From Herpomyces periplanetae (Eukaryota; Ascomycota; Laboulbeniomycetes; Herpomycetales; Herpomycetaceae): a stretch of DNA of 64,000 nt. Positions 1 to 11,135 of this stretch are shown one piece after another (the first letter of the stretch is position 1; every line of letters starts with the position of its first letter). The notes below the pieces were generated by a model that was not told the origin of the DNA, ran no database searches, and worked only from the letters and a program-made list of their open reading frames with translations. The stretch lies in NCBI GenBank assembly GCA_009733715.1, contig WMKJ01000020.1:1-64000 (forward strand), read 5' to 3'. A program made the position numbers and the translations under genes.

Positions 1-31
1 AAATGCAGTAAACACTGCCTAGACAAACCGT

Positions 32-53
32 ACGCACGCACGCATGCACGCAT
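32..53. repeat. short ACGC tetranucleotide repeat
   Basis: A short imperfect run of ACGC/ATGC tetranucleotides lies just downstream of the stop of the kinase gene (stop at 114 on the minus strand), followed by a few CCAGC units up to about 78. It is simple-sequence DNA with no visible function. Confidence 0.5.
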
Positions 54-113
54 ACCAGTCTGCCAACCAGCCAGCCAGTTGATCGTCGTATATTTACCCA
101 TGTATCCAGCTAA

Positions 114-2432
114 TCATACCGGCGGCGACACAGGCATTGCCGGACTATGAACGTGTCCGTGCCCGCGGAATACTCGCCCAAATTCATCTTGACGACACAC
201 GAGACAAGATTTAGGCGCATACAGAACTTGAACCACGCGTGGAGGTAAGGCAAGTGGAGGTGAGGGTTTGCGTTCGAATTTCCAGTTAATACTGCTACGA
301 TGATTCTTTCGCGAAGTTGACGTCGTGCTGGTAGAAACTGTGGCGTCCGAGACGCTAGAATTGGAAAATGTTGAAGATGATGACGATGAACTACTTGAGT
401 GACAGGTATCGGAAAACCCATTTGGTGAAGGTGATTTTGTGTGAGATTTTGACGTGTAATTAATATCACAGTCACCGTAGCCAATTGTTCCCTCTGCAAC
501 CCAAGCATCACTCCAAATTTCCTGGAGAGTTGCACGATTAGCCGGTTCAATTTCAAGCATTCGACCAATGATGTGGCGTGTTTTACGAGGGAGTAAACGT
601 AACAAACGCCACGGGCCTTTGATGACTTTTTGACCGGATAAGTTTGTGTCCATTGAAGACTTTGTATTATCTTGCGGTGGAGAACGTGAGGATGTATCAG
701 ATGGTTCGGAAGACTCTGTAGAATTAGGCTCGTCGGGAGAAGAAATGAAAAGTTTATACGAATTATCCGATACACGGGGTAACTTCCACGGAAAACTGCG
801 AAGTGTCATACAACAAAAGATTATGGCTAGCGACCAAATATCGGCCGGACGGGGATCGTAAGTTTGTGCGCTATACATTTCAGGAGCTAAATAAGGGTCA
901 GAACCCACAACACCGCCAGTCCAAATAATATCGGACTCTAAGGGATATCTAAAGACGGCAGCACTTCCAAAATCAATTATTTTCATGATTCCGTACTCAT
1001 TAACCACGACATTATCCAATTTTAGATCACGATGGGCGAGTCCCATACTATGAAGATAAGTAATACCTCGAAGTATTTGCATGGTTGCACAATAAATTTC
1101 AGCTCTACTCATTTGACCTGTCATGACGATGGCAAATAAATCAAAAGGAGCGTACTCCATAACCTCAAACCAGTTTCCATGTTCATTAAAGATTTCAATG
1201 GTGCGAATAATATTTCCGTGTCGTAATGTACTTCCGATACAGAACTCGGCGGTAACTTTTTTATGATATTCACGTTCAGTTTCGTACGAATGACGACTAC
1301 GGAACTGTTTAACGGCAAATACCTGACCATCTTGGGAACGTTTAAGTAAGCGAACAGAACCACCAGCACCTGAGCCCAAGACCTTACCCACGGTACCATA
1401 CTTGTGGGATAAGCTGTTGGAATTGAGGGAAAAGGAGGAAAATGCTTTTTCTGTGAAAAGGGATAGACTATGATGGCGATTGTTAACGTGAGACTTGGGG
1501 GGCTTTTTATTGGGTAGAGTAGTAGTAGTAGGACTGTTGGAAGAGGCGGCGATGCATTTGCCGGGAGAGGACGGTGGAATCAAGGGACGGATTTGCTGAT
1601 TAACTCGTTTAACTAGTCGTTTGATTTCCTTTAGGGAATTTTCAGATTTTGGTAATGTAGGGGGTGGAGTAAGAGAGCTAGGACGTGTTGATGTGGAAGG
1701 AGGGTTATGAGGTAAACCAGATGCATGCTGAGGAGATGGTGACGAATTGACAAATGGGTCTGGAGGTTTTGAAAAGCGTTTATGAGGATTAAGCTTTGAA
1801 GCAGATGAGAGTAAACTGAGACGGCGTTTGTCGGTATTGGAACTGGACAAGCGAAACTTTAAACGTGATAGGGAGAAGTTTGAAGTGAAAGAAGGAGATG
1901 AAGGGGAGGAGGATGAGCAGGGAATTGAGTAAGACAGGGTGGACGAGGAAGACTCTGATGATAAGAAGGAAGATGAATTAACGGATTTAACATCGCCACG
2001 ATGATGAAATTTTTGGGGATAAAATTGGAATTTTTGGGGGGAAACTGGATTCAGAGTGGAAGGGGAAATGGGAGGGTGTTCAAATTTTGGAGAGTAAGTA
2101 GAGGGATAGGAAGCCAAGCGAGAATTGAAATTTTGCATGGAGAGAGAATGAGAGGAAGGGTAACGAACGGGAGTTCTATAATCGGGGAATTCAGCTGGAC
2201 TTTGAAGATTGGAAGTATGGACCAAATTATTAGGACGCGCTAAACACGAGGAAGAAACGGAGGGACTGGTGAAGCGAGAGCACAATAGAGAATGAGAAAC
2301 GGGAGAAGAAGGGTGATGATTGAGGGAAGCGAGAGAACGGTATGAAAGAAGGGATGAATTAGTGTGAAAGTCGGTAGTGGAAGATTTAGGAACAGTGGTG
2401 GGAGGGGGATTTGGGAGTAGGGAAAAATACAT
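114..2432 (-). CDS. Ser/Thr protein kinase, Hal4/Sat4 (Npr1/Hal5 family)-like
   Basis: Single-exon gene of 772 codons. Residues 1-340 are a Ser/Pro/Thr-rich, low-complexity N-terminus, typical of the fungal Npr1/Hal5 kinase family. The kinase domain runs from about 345 to 645: glycine loop GSGAGGSV (353-360), ATP lysine in AVKQF (K375), catalytic HRDLKLDN (467-474), DFG (487-489) and APE (516-518). A Ser/Glu-rich insert (about 562-600) precedes the conserved [10 protein letters not shown] block near 606, which is characteristic of Hal4/Sat4-type kinases; these kinases regulate potassium and nutrient transporters at the plasma membrane. A Ser/Thr-rich tail follows. The frame is open for 135 codons upstream of the chosen ATG, but that stretch is about 87% purine on the plus strand at 2521-2580 and reads as CT-rich leader, so ATG 2432 is preferred. 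The neighbour svf1 is divergent. The kinase call is certain; the exact paralogue is not. Confidence 0.9.
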   Translation of the reverse strand: MYFSLLPNPPPTTVPKSSTTDFHTNSSLLSYRSLASLNHHPSSPVSHSLLCSRFTSPSVSSSCLARPNNLVHTSNLQSPAEFPDYRTPVRYPSSHSLSMQNFNSRLASYPSTYSPKFEHPPISPSTLNPVSPQKFQFYPQKFHHRGDVKSVNSSSFLSSESSSSTLSYSIPCSSSSPSSPSFTSNFSLSRLKFRLSSSNTDKRRLSLLSSASKLNPHKRFSKPPDPFVNSSPSPQHASGLPHNPPSTSTRPSSLTPPPTLPKSENSLKEIKRLVKRVNQQIRPLIPPSSPGKCIAASSNSPTTTTLPNKKPPKSHVNNRHHSLSLFTEKAFSSFSLNSNSLSHKYGTVGKVLGSGAGGSVRLLKRSQDGQVFAVKQFRSRHSYETEREYHKKVTAEFCIGSTLRHGNIIRTIEIFNEHGNWFEVMEYAPFDLFAIVMTGQMSRAEIYCATMQILRGITYLHSMGLAHRDLKLDNVVVNEYGIMKIIDFGSAAVFRYPLESDIIWTGGVVGSDPYLAPEMYSAQTYDPRPADIWSLAIIFCCMTLRSFPWKLPRVSDNSYKLFISSPDEPNSTESSEPSDTSSRSPPQDNTKSSMDTNLSGQKVIKGPWRLLRLLPRKTRHIIGRMLEIEPANRATLQEIWSDAWVAEGTIGYGDCDINYTSKSHTKSPSPNGFSDTCHSSSSSSSSSTFSNSSVSDATVSTSTTSTSRKNHRSSINWKFERKPSPPLALPPRVVQVLYAPKSCLVCRQDEFGRVFRGHGHVHSPAMPVSPPV

Positions 2433-5400
2433 AGTGAGACGAGAAGGAGAAGAGGCGGGAGGGATAAAAGAGTGGTGGAAAAAGTAATAGATACGATGGT
2501 GATGGTGAGAGGGAAGAGAAAGAGAAAGAGGAGGAGGAAAAAAAAGAAGGGAATTCGGGAAGGGTGAAGGGGCAGTTATAAAGAGAAAAGCAAAGCAGCG
2601 AGTGGGAAGGAAAAAGCGAGAAGCGGGGAACAATTTATGTGAACAGCAGAGCAGAGATAAATTGACGACGAAGAAAGGAGGAAGGTGTGAGAGAGAGATA
2701 CGAAGGAAGAGGATATTTGAGAGGGAAGGAACTTGTGAGTGATTAATCACAAGTTGAGGGATGATTTGAAGAAGGAAATAAGTGGTCTTACCAAATGGGG
2801 AAATAATAAAGGCCATTAATGAAAAAGGGAGTAACACCTTCCTCGTTACTGTCCAAAATAGGAAATTTTATAAAGAGTTACGTAAGAAATTGTTTAATAA
2901 AAGGGGAATGATTCTGATGAGAGACCCGCAATTTCAACTATTTTGGAAGGTAGTTGAAGTTAATTGAGATGAAATTATCGTTTTGCTTTTTCGATTATTT
3001 AATATGGTAGTTAAAATTGCGGATAGTTGAATGAATTTACTCATTCACCACCGTATAAAGATACACATCCAACCACTAGGCACGTGAATTTAATAATTGG
3101 CGTGTAATAGTAGGAAGCGACGACCGACTTGGAAGTCCTAATGCGTGGTTGGGCAACTTGGCCCGCCCACCCGCTCCCCTCTGTCCGTCGCCCCTTCTCT
3201 CCAAACACCGCCTCACGTGACCCTCGGCTGTCCGGAAATTAATCATTTTGAATTAACGCCTGGGCGCGGGTTGTTAGTTTGGTTTACACGCTTGCCAGCC
3301 GCTTGGATCGTTCATCGCCAGCCCATTTCGCTCAGTTAAACGGATTTTGGTGTATTTTTGGGGTGGAAATATTATTTACACTAAGACAAAGGTTAGTGGT
3401 TATCATGATATGTTTGACCATTTAATATTATCAAATGGACTCTGGAATTTTTCCGGTTAACGTATAATTAATTTTAACGTAGTAAAAGTCCTGCGTAATT
3501 TGGGCTAATACAACAGGGTGTAAACTGGCGTTACGCTAACTTTGGCACGTATGCGCGCTTGATCTAACCCCACGATTCGTTACTTGTCATTATCAACTCG
3601 TAAAATGAATTGCTTCATTAAAATGTAATACATTTGTTCACCTACTCATACAATTTCCAACCCTTCTTCGTAAGGAAAGTTGACTCAAATGTTCCTGTAC
3701 CCAAGTTATTTCGTCACTCTATCCCATACGAGTATCCTTTATTTACTAACCCGTAAAATTATACACATTATCCACCGTAGAATCCATAATTTTCCTTACT
3801 TCTCACGGTAGGCTAATCGTTATGTTTACTCTATTGGTTACTCTATTTAACGATCGATCCTAGATCATCTATTCAACTAAAAAAAAACGTACACACGCAC
3901 ATACGTCCATTGCATTCCAAAAAGTTTTTAATCCCACTATCCAGAACTACTATTGTCCTGTCCCATTACAACGGGGTCCGTATATTCACTATAAATGGCA
4001 TACCTTGTTCACATTGATTCCCTCGTTTATGGCGCAGTAATACATTTTAGTACAGGTATTCCCTTTGGAGAGGTTAATTCCGATCCACGAGTTTATCGTA
4101 TCATTAGAGAAAAAGTTTACCGTCATAGTTTCACTCGGGCGAACAATCGTGCACAAACGAGATGATGGAACGGTATTATCATCGACCTCGGGTTATCGTT
4201 ATATGTATACATATCATCCACGTCTTGTTTGAATGATTAGGCCTGATAAAATTTATGTGCGTTTGAACAATATTTAATACTTTTTTTCAAGGCACATCGT
4301 AATTCGTATACGTACTTTGTTAACCCGTTAGGTATGAGTGTGTGTGCGCGTGTACGTGTACATGTGCGTATGTTATCACGGAAATACGAAATGGTTAAAC
4401 GCATTGTTGTTAACTTGAGAATTCATGAATCTTTCGTTTTCACAAGCCAAACCCTTGCCACACGTTTAACGAGCCAACCGCATTAATAAATGCAACGGTA
4501 TAGCACTGAAGGCGGGCTGCTCGGCTGTGACACTAGAACGTTTAAATATCGACACGATGATCCTCTTCCTTCTCCCCGTCCAGGCTATCTCCCAAATCCA
4601 GCTTGGCTCGTACTGTCTTTATCCATTGATAAAACTTTTTTCGTCTAGGCAATCCTGGCTCTACCATTTGTGTGATCCGGGCGGGCAAGTCGTAAAGTGG
4701 CAAAGGGATGAGGCCTTGGCTCGTTCTTTTACCTTTCTTTTTTAAATCCATACACCTTCATCGAACAATTCCAAATGCTATCATCACTCATTCCTTTAAT
4801 ACAAACCCATGTTAAATTTGGTAAAATGGTATACTATCGTGGTTATGGGTATGGGTATGGGTATGGGTATAGGTGTGCTCACGCTCTCATCCTTTCCCGC
4901 TCCCACGCCCACACTAAATCCGGCCATGTTAACTTTGTCTAAACGGTCAACTTGACTTTGTAACCCTTGGTAAATCTTGCATATGATTCACGCTGCATAA
5001 GTTTCCATTTTGCATGTAAACCTGCTTTAAGGAGCACACCAGCAGCTTTAATACCGTAAAAACTTGACTTAACTACGCTTACACGCTATCATATTGGTGA
5101 ATTCTGTGTTCTAAGTGTTGCATACAATTTTTGCATTCACCAATGAATGAATGAATGATTGATTCACGTAGACAGCAACCCCGAAGGACTAGCGAATAAA
5201 TTCACTCTTCCAAACCTACGCGTACATTGGCTTGCATTTACTGGTCCGGCTAATCTTTTACTTTTAAATTAACGTCCCGAAACTACGGTTTAAGCTAAAG
5301 AGACTACGATAATCCGATGTAAGAATTATCGTCGCGTCAGCTATACTGTGTTAACCTACCCGAATTTTTCATACACTAAATTTAAACCAAGCTGCATTTA

Positions 5401-6147
5401 GCCTATACAAATATCCATTATTTACATGGACCATTTCCCTTTCCACTTTCAACCATCATCTCAAATCTCTGATTCTCATGATAATACTAAACATTCTTCC
5501 ACTCCCCCGAGTCCCCCACCCTGGTTCCCGCAAAAATTATTTTCCCCAAAATTGAACCAATCCACTCTCCTGGAATATTCATTCTTCCTGTCGCCGCAAT
5601 TCGCTCAAGTCTTCCCTAACTGGAATCTTCCCCCGTGATCTCACCACACATACGTCATCTACCCACGTGCTCCCCAGAGCCCGTGTGGCGGTGTGGCGGT
5701 GCCCACCTATACACTTTTGCGCTGTTTACGGGTTCTCGCTGTGTGCGCTTGTTAACGGCATTGGGCAGTTTGTTGATATTGAGCAATACACTTTTTCGAT
5801 TAATTTTTCTTGCATTCTCCTTACTCTAAACTTATTCTCAAATCCTTTTTCTTCTCTTCCCTGATTCAAGAAGAATTGACCAAATATATTCACTACATCT
5901 TTTCCTTAATCATAGTTCTTGCTACTTTACAGCTCCTACGTACGCTCATACACACAGACACACACCATATCTCTCTCTAATATACATTTACCCAAACGTC
6001 TTCATCAACTTTACCTCGTATAAATATTTACTTTTTTCTATATTCCACCTCATAATTTTTCATGTTGGGAAGAATTTTACTTCACTACCCACACCCGAAC
6101 TAATACTTTTACCCAATTGTGATCCAGGATCGTGCTTTCAACAAGCT
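2433..6147. promoter_or_regulatory. 3.7-kb divergent intergenic region between the kinase gene and svf1
   Basis: No supported gene lies here. The kinase side (2433-2830) is strongly purine-rich on the plus strand and the svf1 side (about 5400-6130) is pyrimidine-rich, so both genes have CT-rich leaders on their own sense strand. Between them are CACGTG-type motifs (near 3080 and 3218), an alternating purine-pyrimidine GT/GC run near 4337-4372, and the GGGTAT array listed separately. An ATG-started 70-codon frame at 5426-5638 lies in the svf1 leader; it may be chance or an upstream ORF. Confidence 0.6.
4842..4877 (+). repeat. GGGTAT hexamer array
   Basis: Four perfect tandem GGGTAT hexamers (4848-4871) are flanked by the degenerate copies GGTTAT and AGGTGT. 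The array lies 1.3 kb upstream of the svf1 ATG. A related array of GGGTAC/GGGTAT occurs at 32384-32419. Confidence 0.85.
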
Positions 6148-7895
6148 ATGGGCGGCTTAAGCTGGGCAACTTGGACCAAGCAACAGTAAGTGTATACGCA
6201 CGTCAAATAATTTATTCTATACTACACTTTTCCTTCCCTTCTCCTTGTTCAATTCATTCTCTAATAAATACACTTTATCACTTAAGACTCGCAAACGCTA
6301 CCGGTACACAGGAACCCATCTACGGAAGCGATGCTATTCAGCCTGTTTCTCGTCAAATTGACCCGAAATCCAACAATTCCACAGACCCTTCCTTACCCTA
6401 CCACCAGCACACTTCGTGCACTATCCTACGTAAAAGTGACTTGAAATGGCTTACGACGGGTCAATCTTGCGTTGAAACGCAAACTTTTCACTTCGTTCTG
6501 GCCTCCGGTCAGGTTGGAATGGCCCAGGTTTTATACAGTCGTATGATGTAAGTTTCTCAATTTGTCTGCTCATCAATATACATGTTTCTGCAGTGTATCA
6601 ATTTAGCATAAACCACTCTACAATTTATCATACTGAACAGTGGGGAATACACATACATACGCACATGTATACGCATATATATATACATATATGTAAATAC
6701 ACCCACACATATAAAAACACTCAGGAATTTACACGTTACATGCCAATTCTCCCTCAAGGTGATGCCACCCGATGCTCCAGCTGCCCCAAGCTGTACCCGC
6801 TCTCGATTGCACACTTCGCTGTGGATCTCTCATGGCTTAAATAAACAGTATTTCGATACAGATCGATACTCTTTCTTTGCGGAAAATTGTCATGTTAAAC
6901 TCAACGATGATGGTACCTCATATCGCATAATGTATAAATCATCATCCACGGCCAACAAAGCTACATGTTCCCTGGCAACGTCGACATCGCCAAAACCAAG
7001 CGCCAATTCAATCGATTTAGACTTAACCTTCACTACCATGTGCCCGGGATTCATGGCAGGTAAAAATGGTACAAGTACATTTGGGGTGGATCCGGAAAAA
7101 CCGTGGGGATGTATGCGGCACGCCTTCTGGCCTCGATGTTCGACAGACGGAACGTTGAAGATTTTTAAATCTTCCACACAGGATAAAGATAATAGTGCAT
7201 CAGATCAGTGCATTGAAGAGGAAATTAACATGAAAGGATCTGGCGTCTTTGTTCATGCTTTACAAGGCATGAAACCTCATCATGCTGCGTCTAATTGGAA
7301 CTTTATCATCAGTTATTCACCAAAGTATACTGCATTGCTCATGGAATTTACAACCCCCCCATCCTACGCATCAACCAAAGTTAGCGTAGGCGGTTTAGCC
7401 ACCGATGGGGAAATTTTATTTGGAGGTTGTGATATTTCATGTGAACATACTTCAAGTTACCAAGATACTGATACAAAATGGCCCGTTCCACGTAGTGTCA
7501 AATGTGAATGGAATGGTGACGGTCCTGTTACGGGTAATGCTCAAGAAATTTTAGAAAAATTAGGCCTACTTTCCCATGATACATCACCGACCACCGTTAA
7601 AAAGCCTAGCCAATACCATTTCAAGGTACAATTAAATTGTGATTTACCCGAATACCTGGATCGAGTTGACGTATTGCAAGAAGTTCCTAAATTTCTTAAA
7701 AATATCATGGGCGGTGTAGTCGGAACTTATCCCTTCATTTATCAGTACTTTTCTCCCAATATTCCCCTGAATATTTCCCTGTACCCTGGTGGTTCTGATA
7801 ACGAAGACTCTACGATGCATGAAACGTCTCCTCCCGCCATAAATGAATCCACTGAATCATGTTGGTTGTTTATGGAGGCCACGTTCATCTCTTAA
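6148..7895 (+). CDS. svf1: Svf1 family survival factor (lipocalin-like)
   Basis: Spliced gene, join(6148..6185, 6287..6547, 6725..7895), 489 aa. Intron 1 is GTAAGT...TTAAG and intron 2 is GTAAGT...CTCAG. The joins rebuild the conserved Svf1 blocks: MGGLSWATWTKQQ + LANATGTQEPIYG, then VETQTFHF, GMAQVLYS, TCQFSLKV, PWGCMRHAFWPRC, VHALQGMKPHHAASNWNF and DRVDVLQEVP, ending in GGVVGTYPFIYQY. Svf1 proteins are two-domain lipocalin-like factors needed for survival under oxidative and cold stress in yeast and implicated in ceramide transfer from ER to Golgi. A Ser/Glu-rich tail of about 50 residues follows the last conserved block and looks lineage-specific. Intron 2 (177 nt) contains an AT/AC-rich, microsatellite-like stretch. 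The gene is divergent from the kinase gene. The family call is firm; intron 1 rests on the N-terminal match and phase. Confidence 0.93.
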
Positions 7896-8492
7896 TACAC
7901 TTCTTATGTTAACATAGCGTCATGGTAGTAGTAGCATTCATTCGATCATTATCCACCCCTCGTAACTTGCGTAGATAACCTGCTTCCCACTGTACTCCCA
8001 ATCCAGTACCCCTATCCCTGCCTGCATTATATTAAAAATTGTGTTCTCTCCCAATCTTCGTGATAGTTCATTTCTTCTTCATCCACACCACGTACCCAAA
8101 CTACATTCTCTCATTTCTTGATACATACCACTTAATGTTCCTAAGACTTGGCAGTAAACTAGCTTTTCTCGTACTAACTTTCATACTCCTTAATTGGTAT
8201 CACGAATATGGGTATACTAACTACATACATGCATGCGTAGCATGGCATAACATACACTTTACGTGACCAGCACGATTTATCCTCTGTACGTAGCCCATAG
8301 TTGTTCATTCTTGTGTAAGGGAAATGTTAATATTCTTGTTGTATGATCTATCGTATCAAAGAATACCCACTCATGGGATTTTTATAAACTTCAATCATCA
8401 GGGATAATAGAGCACAGCTCAACTTGCAAATTCAATCCTCTCTTTTCATGCCCTGTTAATATTCACTTGCTTAAAAGTTTGTTTCCCCATCT
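7896..8492. other. convergent intergenic region, no gene seen
   Basis: This 597-bp region lies between the 3' ends of svf1 (+) and the minus-strand gene starting its stop at 8493. It holds both 3' UTRs. Short frames here have no coding character. Confidence 0.6.
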
Positions 8493-11135
8493 TCACTCTT
8501 TAACTTCCAACACCGAAACTGTCGTCATCGTCGTAGATGTCGAAGATGCTAAATGTGATGATCCTCTTTCATTACTATCACCATCATTTTTCAACGACCA
8601 ACTAGCCCATGATTCTTCACCCTTGTCACTACATACTGAATCCTCTTCTTCACATGCTTCTTCAACCTCTGTTTCCCCTCCAGCTTTCGTTAAACTAACT
8701 TCATCACTCAACTTTCCGTCATCCCTATCCCCATCTCGTCTACTCATCCTAATGTATACATCTGATGATCCCCTTCCCTCCTTCGCTATCATACACTTAA
8801 ATCCTACCGAAGTCATTCCTTCATCCGTATCACTAATTACTTCAAGATCTCTGCTGCATCTTGATTGCGCTACAAGCACTTTATCAACTTCACAAGTCGC
8901 TTTCAAGTTCTCTCGTATTTTTTTATCCCTTGGCCCATCAATATTTGTATCCTTACCCGCCTGTTGCGGCTGCACTAAACTCTCCTGCTTCGATTCTCCA
9001 CTTCCTAGGCTGAATATTGTGCTTAATCTCCTACGGGAATTATCTTTCACCCTTTTCTTTCCTTCATACCCGCCTTCCCGACCTTCATCGTCATCATTTG
9101 CTACTTGGACTATTTTGTACTCATCCTCCCCCAATCTCTTAAGTAAACTTCGCTGAAACGACTTTAATTCGTCTTCCAACTTTAAATTTCTCCACCCTGT
9201 CATCTCTTCTCCCCTCCCCCTGATAACTTTCTCCTTGCCATCAACCTTTACTACCCCTTCCTCTTTGACATACTCTGCTTCATTGTGGTTAACCCGTTGC
9301 TTTCTTCTCCCCCTACTTCTTCCTCTCCTTTTACTCAATTCCACCCTGACACCATCATCATCAACTTCCATATCCCGTGAATCATTTAAACTTTTGCCAA
9401 CCTTTCGCTTGCTCCCTTCGGCAAAATTTGACCGTTTTCCACTCTCCTCTTCCTTATCATGACTCTTTATATCTTTCGTATAACTAGACCCAAATTGACG
9501 GCAACATTTTTCTTTGTCAATTTTCCTTGCTAAAGAAACTGACGAAGTACTGTTGGACTGAGGTACAGTTAATTCTTTATTACACCCACTACCACCAGCT
9601 CCACCCTGTGACAAAATGCGTCGTGCTCCTATTCCATCAATATTAACGGTAGCTGGACTAGACTGCGATCCCATGCTAATAGATCGTTTTCCTTCTGAAT
9701 GCCTTGTAGGCCGATTTGAACAGTATTGGCCACCTACTAAACTATCGTCACGACATGATACAACGCCAAGCTTGCCTGACATGAACTTTGCGCTTGGTGG
9801 AGGTTTTTTAAACCATTCAATCATGTTCATTCGTTCAGTTGCCATTACATGCATTTCTGTTACGACTACCGGATATAATGGATCTTCCGTAACTCTGTTC
9901 ACAGGCGGTGTTGTCGATAAAATTGACGTAGACGGTGTAACAAGTCTAGATCCCGATGATATAGGCTGTAACGTGAGTGCCGGAGATGACGTTGCTGATG
10001 AATAAGAGTGAAATCTAGGACCGTTAGACTTTACCCTGTTAACTTGAAATACTCCTTTCTTGCCCAAAATTCTCTTAAGTTTACTGCGGCTAACATAGCA
10101 CATGTCACACCGAGATGCCTGACATTCACTTTTCCCATTGGTTTTAACCTTGCTCGTCGTATCATTAAGGTAAGAAATTTGTCTGCCTAGTAGCGTTGAA
10201 GATGCTGTTCCCAACGAGTTTAACGTATGACTGGTGCAAACTGATTCCGACGCGCGCCTTCTGTAATCGTGGGGTAATCGATTTGCTAGGCTTGAGTAAA
10301 TTCTTTGAGGATCTGCTAGTCCTTCGTTATCTGAAAGTGCACTATTTTGCATCCGTGCCTTTTGTGAGTTATTATCAAGCCCAGAGTACCCTGTTACTGC
10401 AGCCGGACTGTCATATAGTGAATTTATATCTTCGCTGTACGCTTCTAACGAATCTTCTTCGTCCGCTCTTTCGTACCTTACAAATAGAGGACTTGAATAA
10501 GTCGAGCAAGTAGTACCACAGGTCGTATCGTGGTGATGATGATGATGAGGGTGGTGGTGACGTAGAAAGGGAAATTGTTTTGGGTTATCGATCGTTAATC
10601 CAGATGATGACCGGGCTCCATTGCTTCTATCTCCGAGAATTAAACTTCCCATGACACTAGCAGAGCGCAAACGAGATCGCCGAATACTTGAATATATATC
10701 TGTATTTGAACTTCCAATTTTTCGTTTCCCTCGACGAGCCGGGGGCCCAGGCCCTAATTGCATTTCTTCGTGCCAATATGGGTTTATGTCAAAGGGTACA
10801 GGATGATGATAATCCGTTAAGACAATGGGAGAGCTCCTAGAATCAGCCGTTCTTGGGTTTGATCTTGATATGGTAGTGTTGACAGCATTTTGGTCAGTAT
10901 TGGGTAACTCAGTAGAGGGAAGTGTGTTAACAGAGTTATTGAAAGCATTCTGCGCTGTAGCAGAAAATAGTAACAAAGCTCTTTGCCGAAGTGTACGTTC
11001 CCGTCGAGCCTCTTTTCGGCGACGTGCATGATGCATGTAATCATTACAAGGGCCACAGGAGGCGTAGTAAAATATAGCAGATTGAATTCCACGTAGAAGC
11101 CAGTTAGGCTCCCTTTTTTCCGATGAAATACGCAT
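8493..11135 (-). CDS. conserved fungal protein of unknown function (PNWLLRGIQSA motif)
   Basis: Single-exon frame of 880 codons from ATG 11135; four more in-frame codons upstream begin with TTG and are not used. The first 60 residues are the best-conserved part of an uncharacterised filamentous-fungal family: EKREPNWLLRGIQSAIFYY, then a Cys-containing SCGPC, then a strongly basic segment (HHARRRKEARRERTLRQR). A second island is VPFDINPYWHEEMQLGPGPP, and a third, TERMNMIEWFKKPPPSAKF, lies mid-protein. Between them is disordered sequence with a His-rich run (HHHPHHHHHH) and Ser/Arg-rich stretches. The C-terminal 350 residues are highly charged (K/R/E/D) with runs such as KRRGRSRGRRKQR. The hydrophobic stretch plus SCGPC could be a membrane-anchoring or acylated segment; that is inference. 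No function is assigned. The CT-rich leader (11136 onward) is long. Confidence 0.8.
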   Translation of the reverse strand: MRISSEKREPNWLLRGIQSAIFYYASCGPCNDYMHHARRRKEARRERTLRQRALLLFSATAQNAFNNSVNTLPSTELPNTDQNAVNTTISRSNPRTADSRSSPIVLTDYHHPVPFDINPYWHEEMQLGPGPPARRGKRKIGSSNTDIYSSIRRSRLRSASVMGSLILGDRSNGARSSSGLTIDNPKQFPFLRHHHPHHHHHHDTTCGTTCSTYSSPLFVRYERADEEDSLEAYSEDINSLYDSPAAVTGYSGLDNNSQKARMQNSALSDNEGLADPQRIYSSLANRLPHDYRRRASESVCTSHTLNSLGTASSTLLGRQISYLNDTTSKVKTNGKSECQASRCDMCYVSRSKLKRILGKKGVFQVNRVKSNGPRFHSYSSATSSPALTLQPISSGSRLVTPSTSILSTTPPVNRVTEDPLYPVVVTEMHVMATERMNMIEWFKKPPPSAKFMSGKLGVVSCRDDSLVGGQYCSNRPTRHSEGKRSISMGSQSSPATVNIDGIGARRILSQGGAGGSGCNKELTVPQSNSTSSVSLARKIDKEKCCRQFGSSYTKDIKSHDKEEESGKRSNFAEGSKRKVGKSLNDSRDMEVDDDGVRVELSKRRGRSRGRRKQRVNHNEAEYVKEEGVVKVDGKEKVIRGRGEEMTGWRNLKLEDELKSFQRSLLKRLGEDEYKIVQVANDDDEGREGGYEGKKRVKDNSRRRLSTIFSLGSGESKQESLVQPQQAGKDTNIDGPRDKKIRENLKATCEVDKVLVAQSRCSRDLEVISDTDEGMTSVGFKCMIAKEGRGSSDVYIRMSRRDGDRDDGKLSDEVSLTKAGGETEVEEACEEEDSVCSDKGEESWASWSLKNDGDSNERGSSHLASSTSTTMTTVSVLEVKE

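Noticed and set aside
110-775. 221-codon minus-strand frame overlapping the kinase C-terminus
   Set aside because: It is an out-of-frame shadow of the kinase gene, whose own frame has complete kinase motifs.
4842-4877. Interpretation of the GGGTAT array as an interstitial telomere from a chromosome fusion
   Set aside because: There are only four perfect units, ordinary genes on both sides, and a similar array near another promoter. A protein-binding site or simple repeat is likelier.
6759-6844. Start of svf1 exon 3 at the in-frame GTG/ATG at 6759
   Set aside because: Extending back to 6725 after a CAG acceptor restores the conserved Svf1 strand VTCQFSLKV in phase with exon 2.
8467-9156. 229-codon plus-strand frame
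   Set aside because: It is antisense to the charged C-terminus of the 880-aa protein. Its Ser/Leu/Pro composition is what the complement of Glu/Lys/Asp-rich coding produces.
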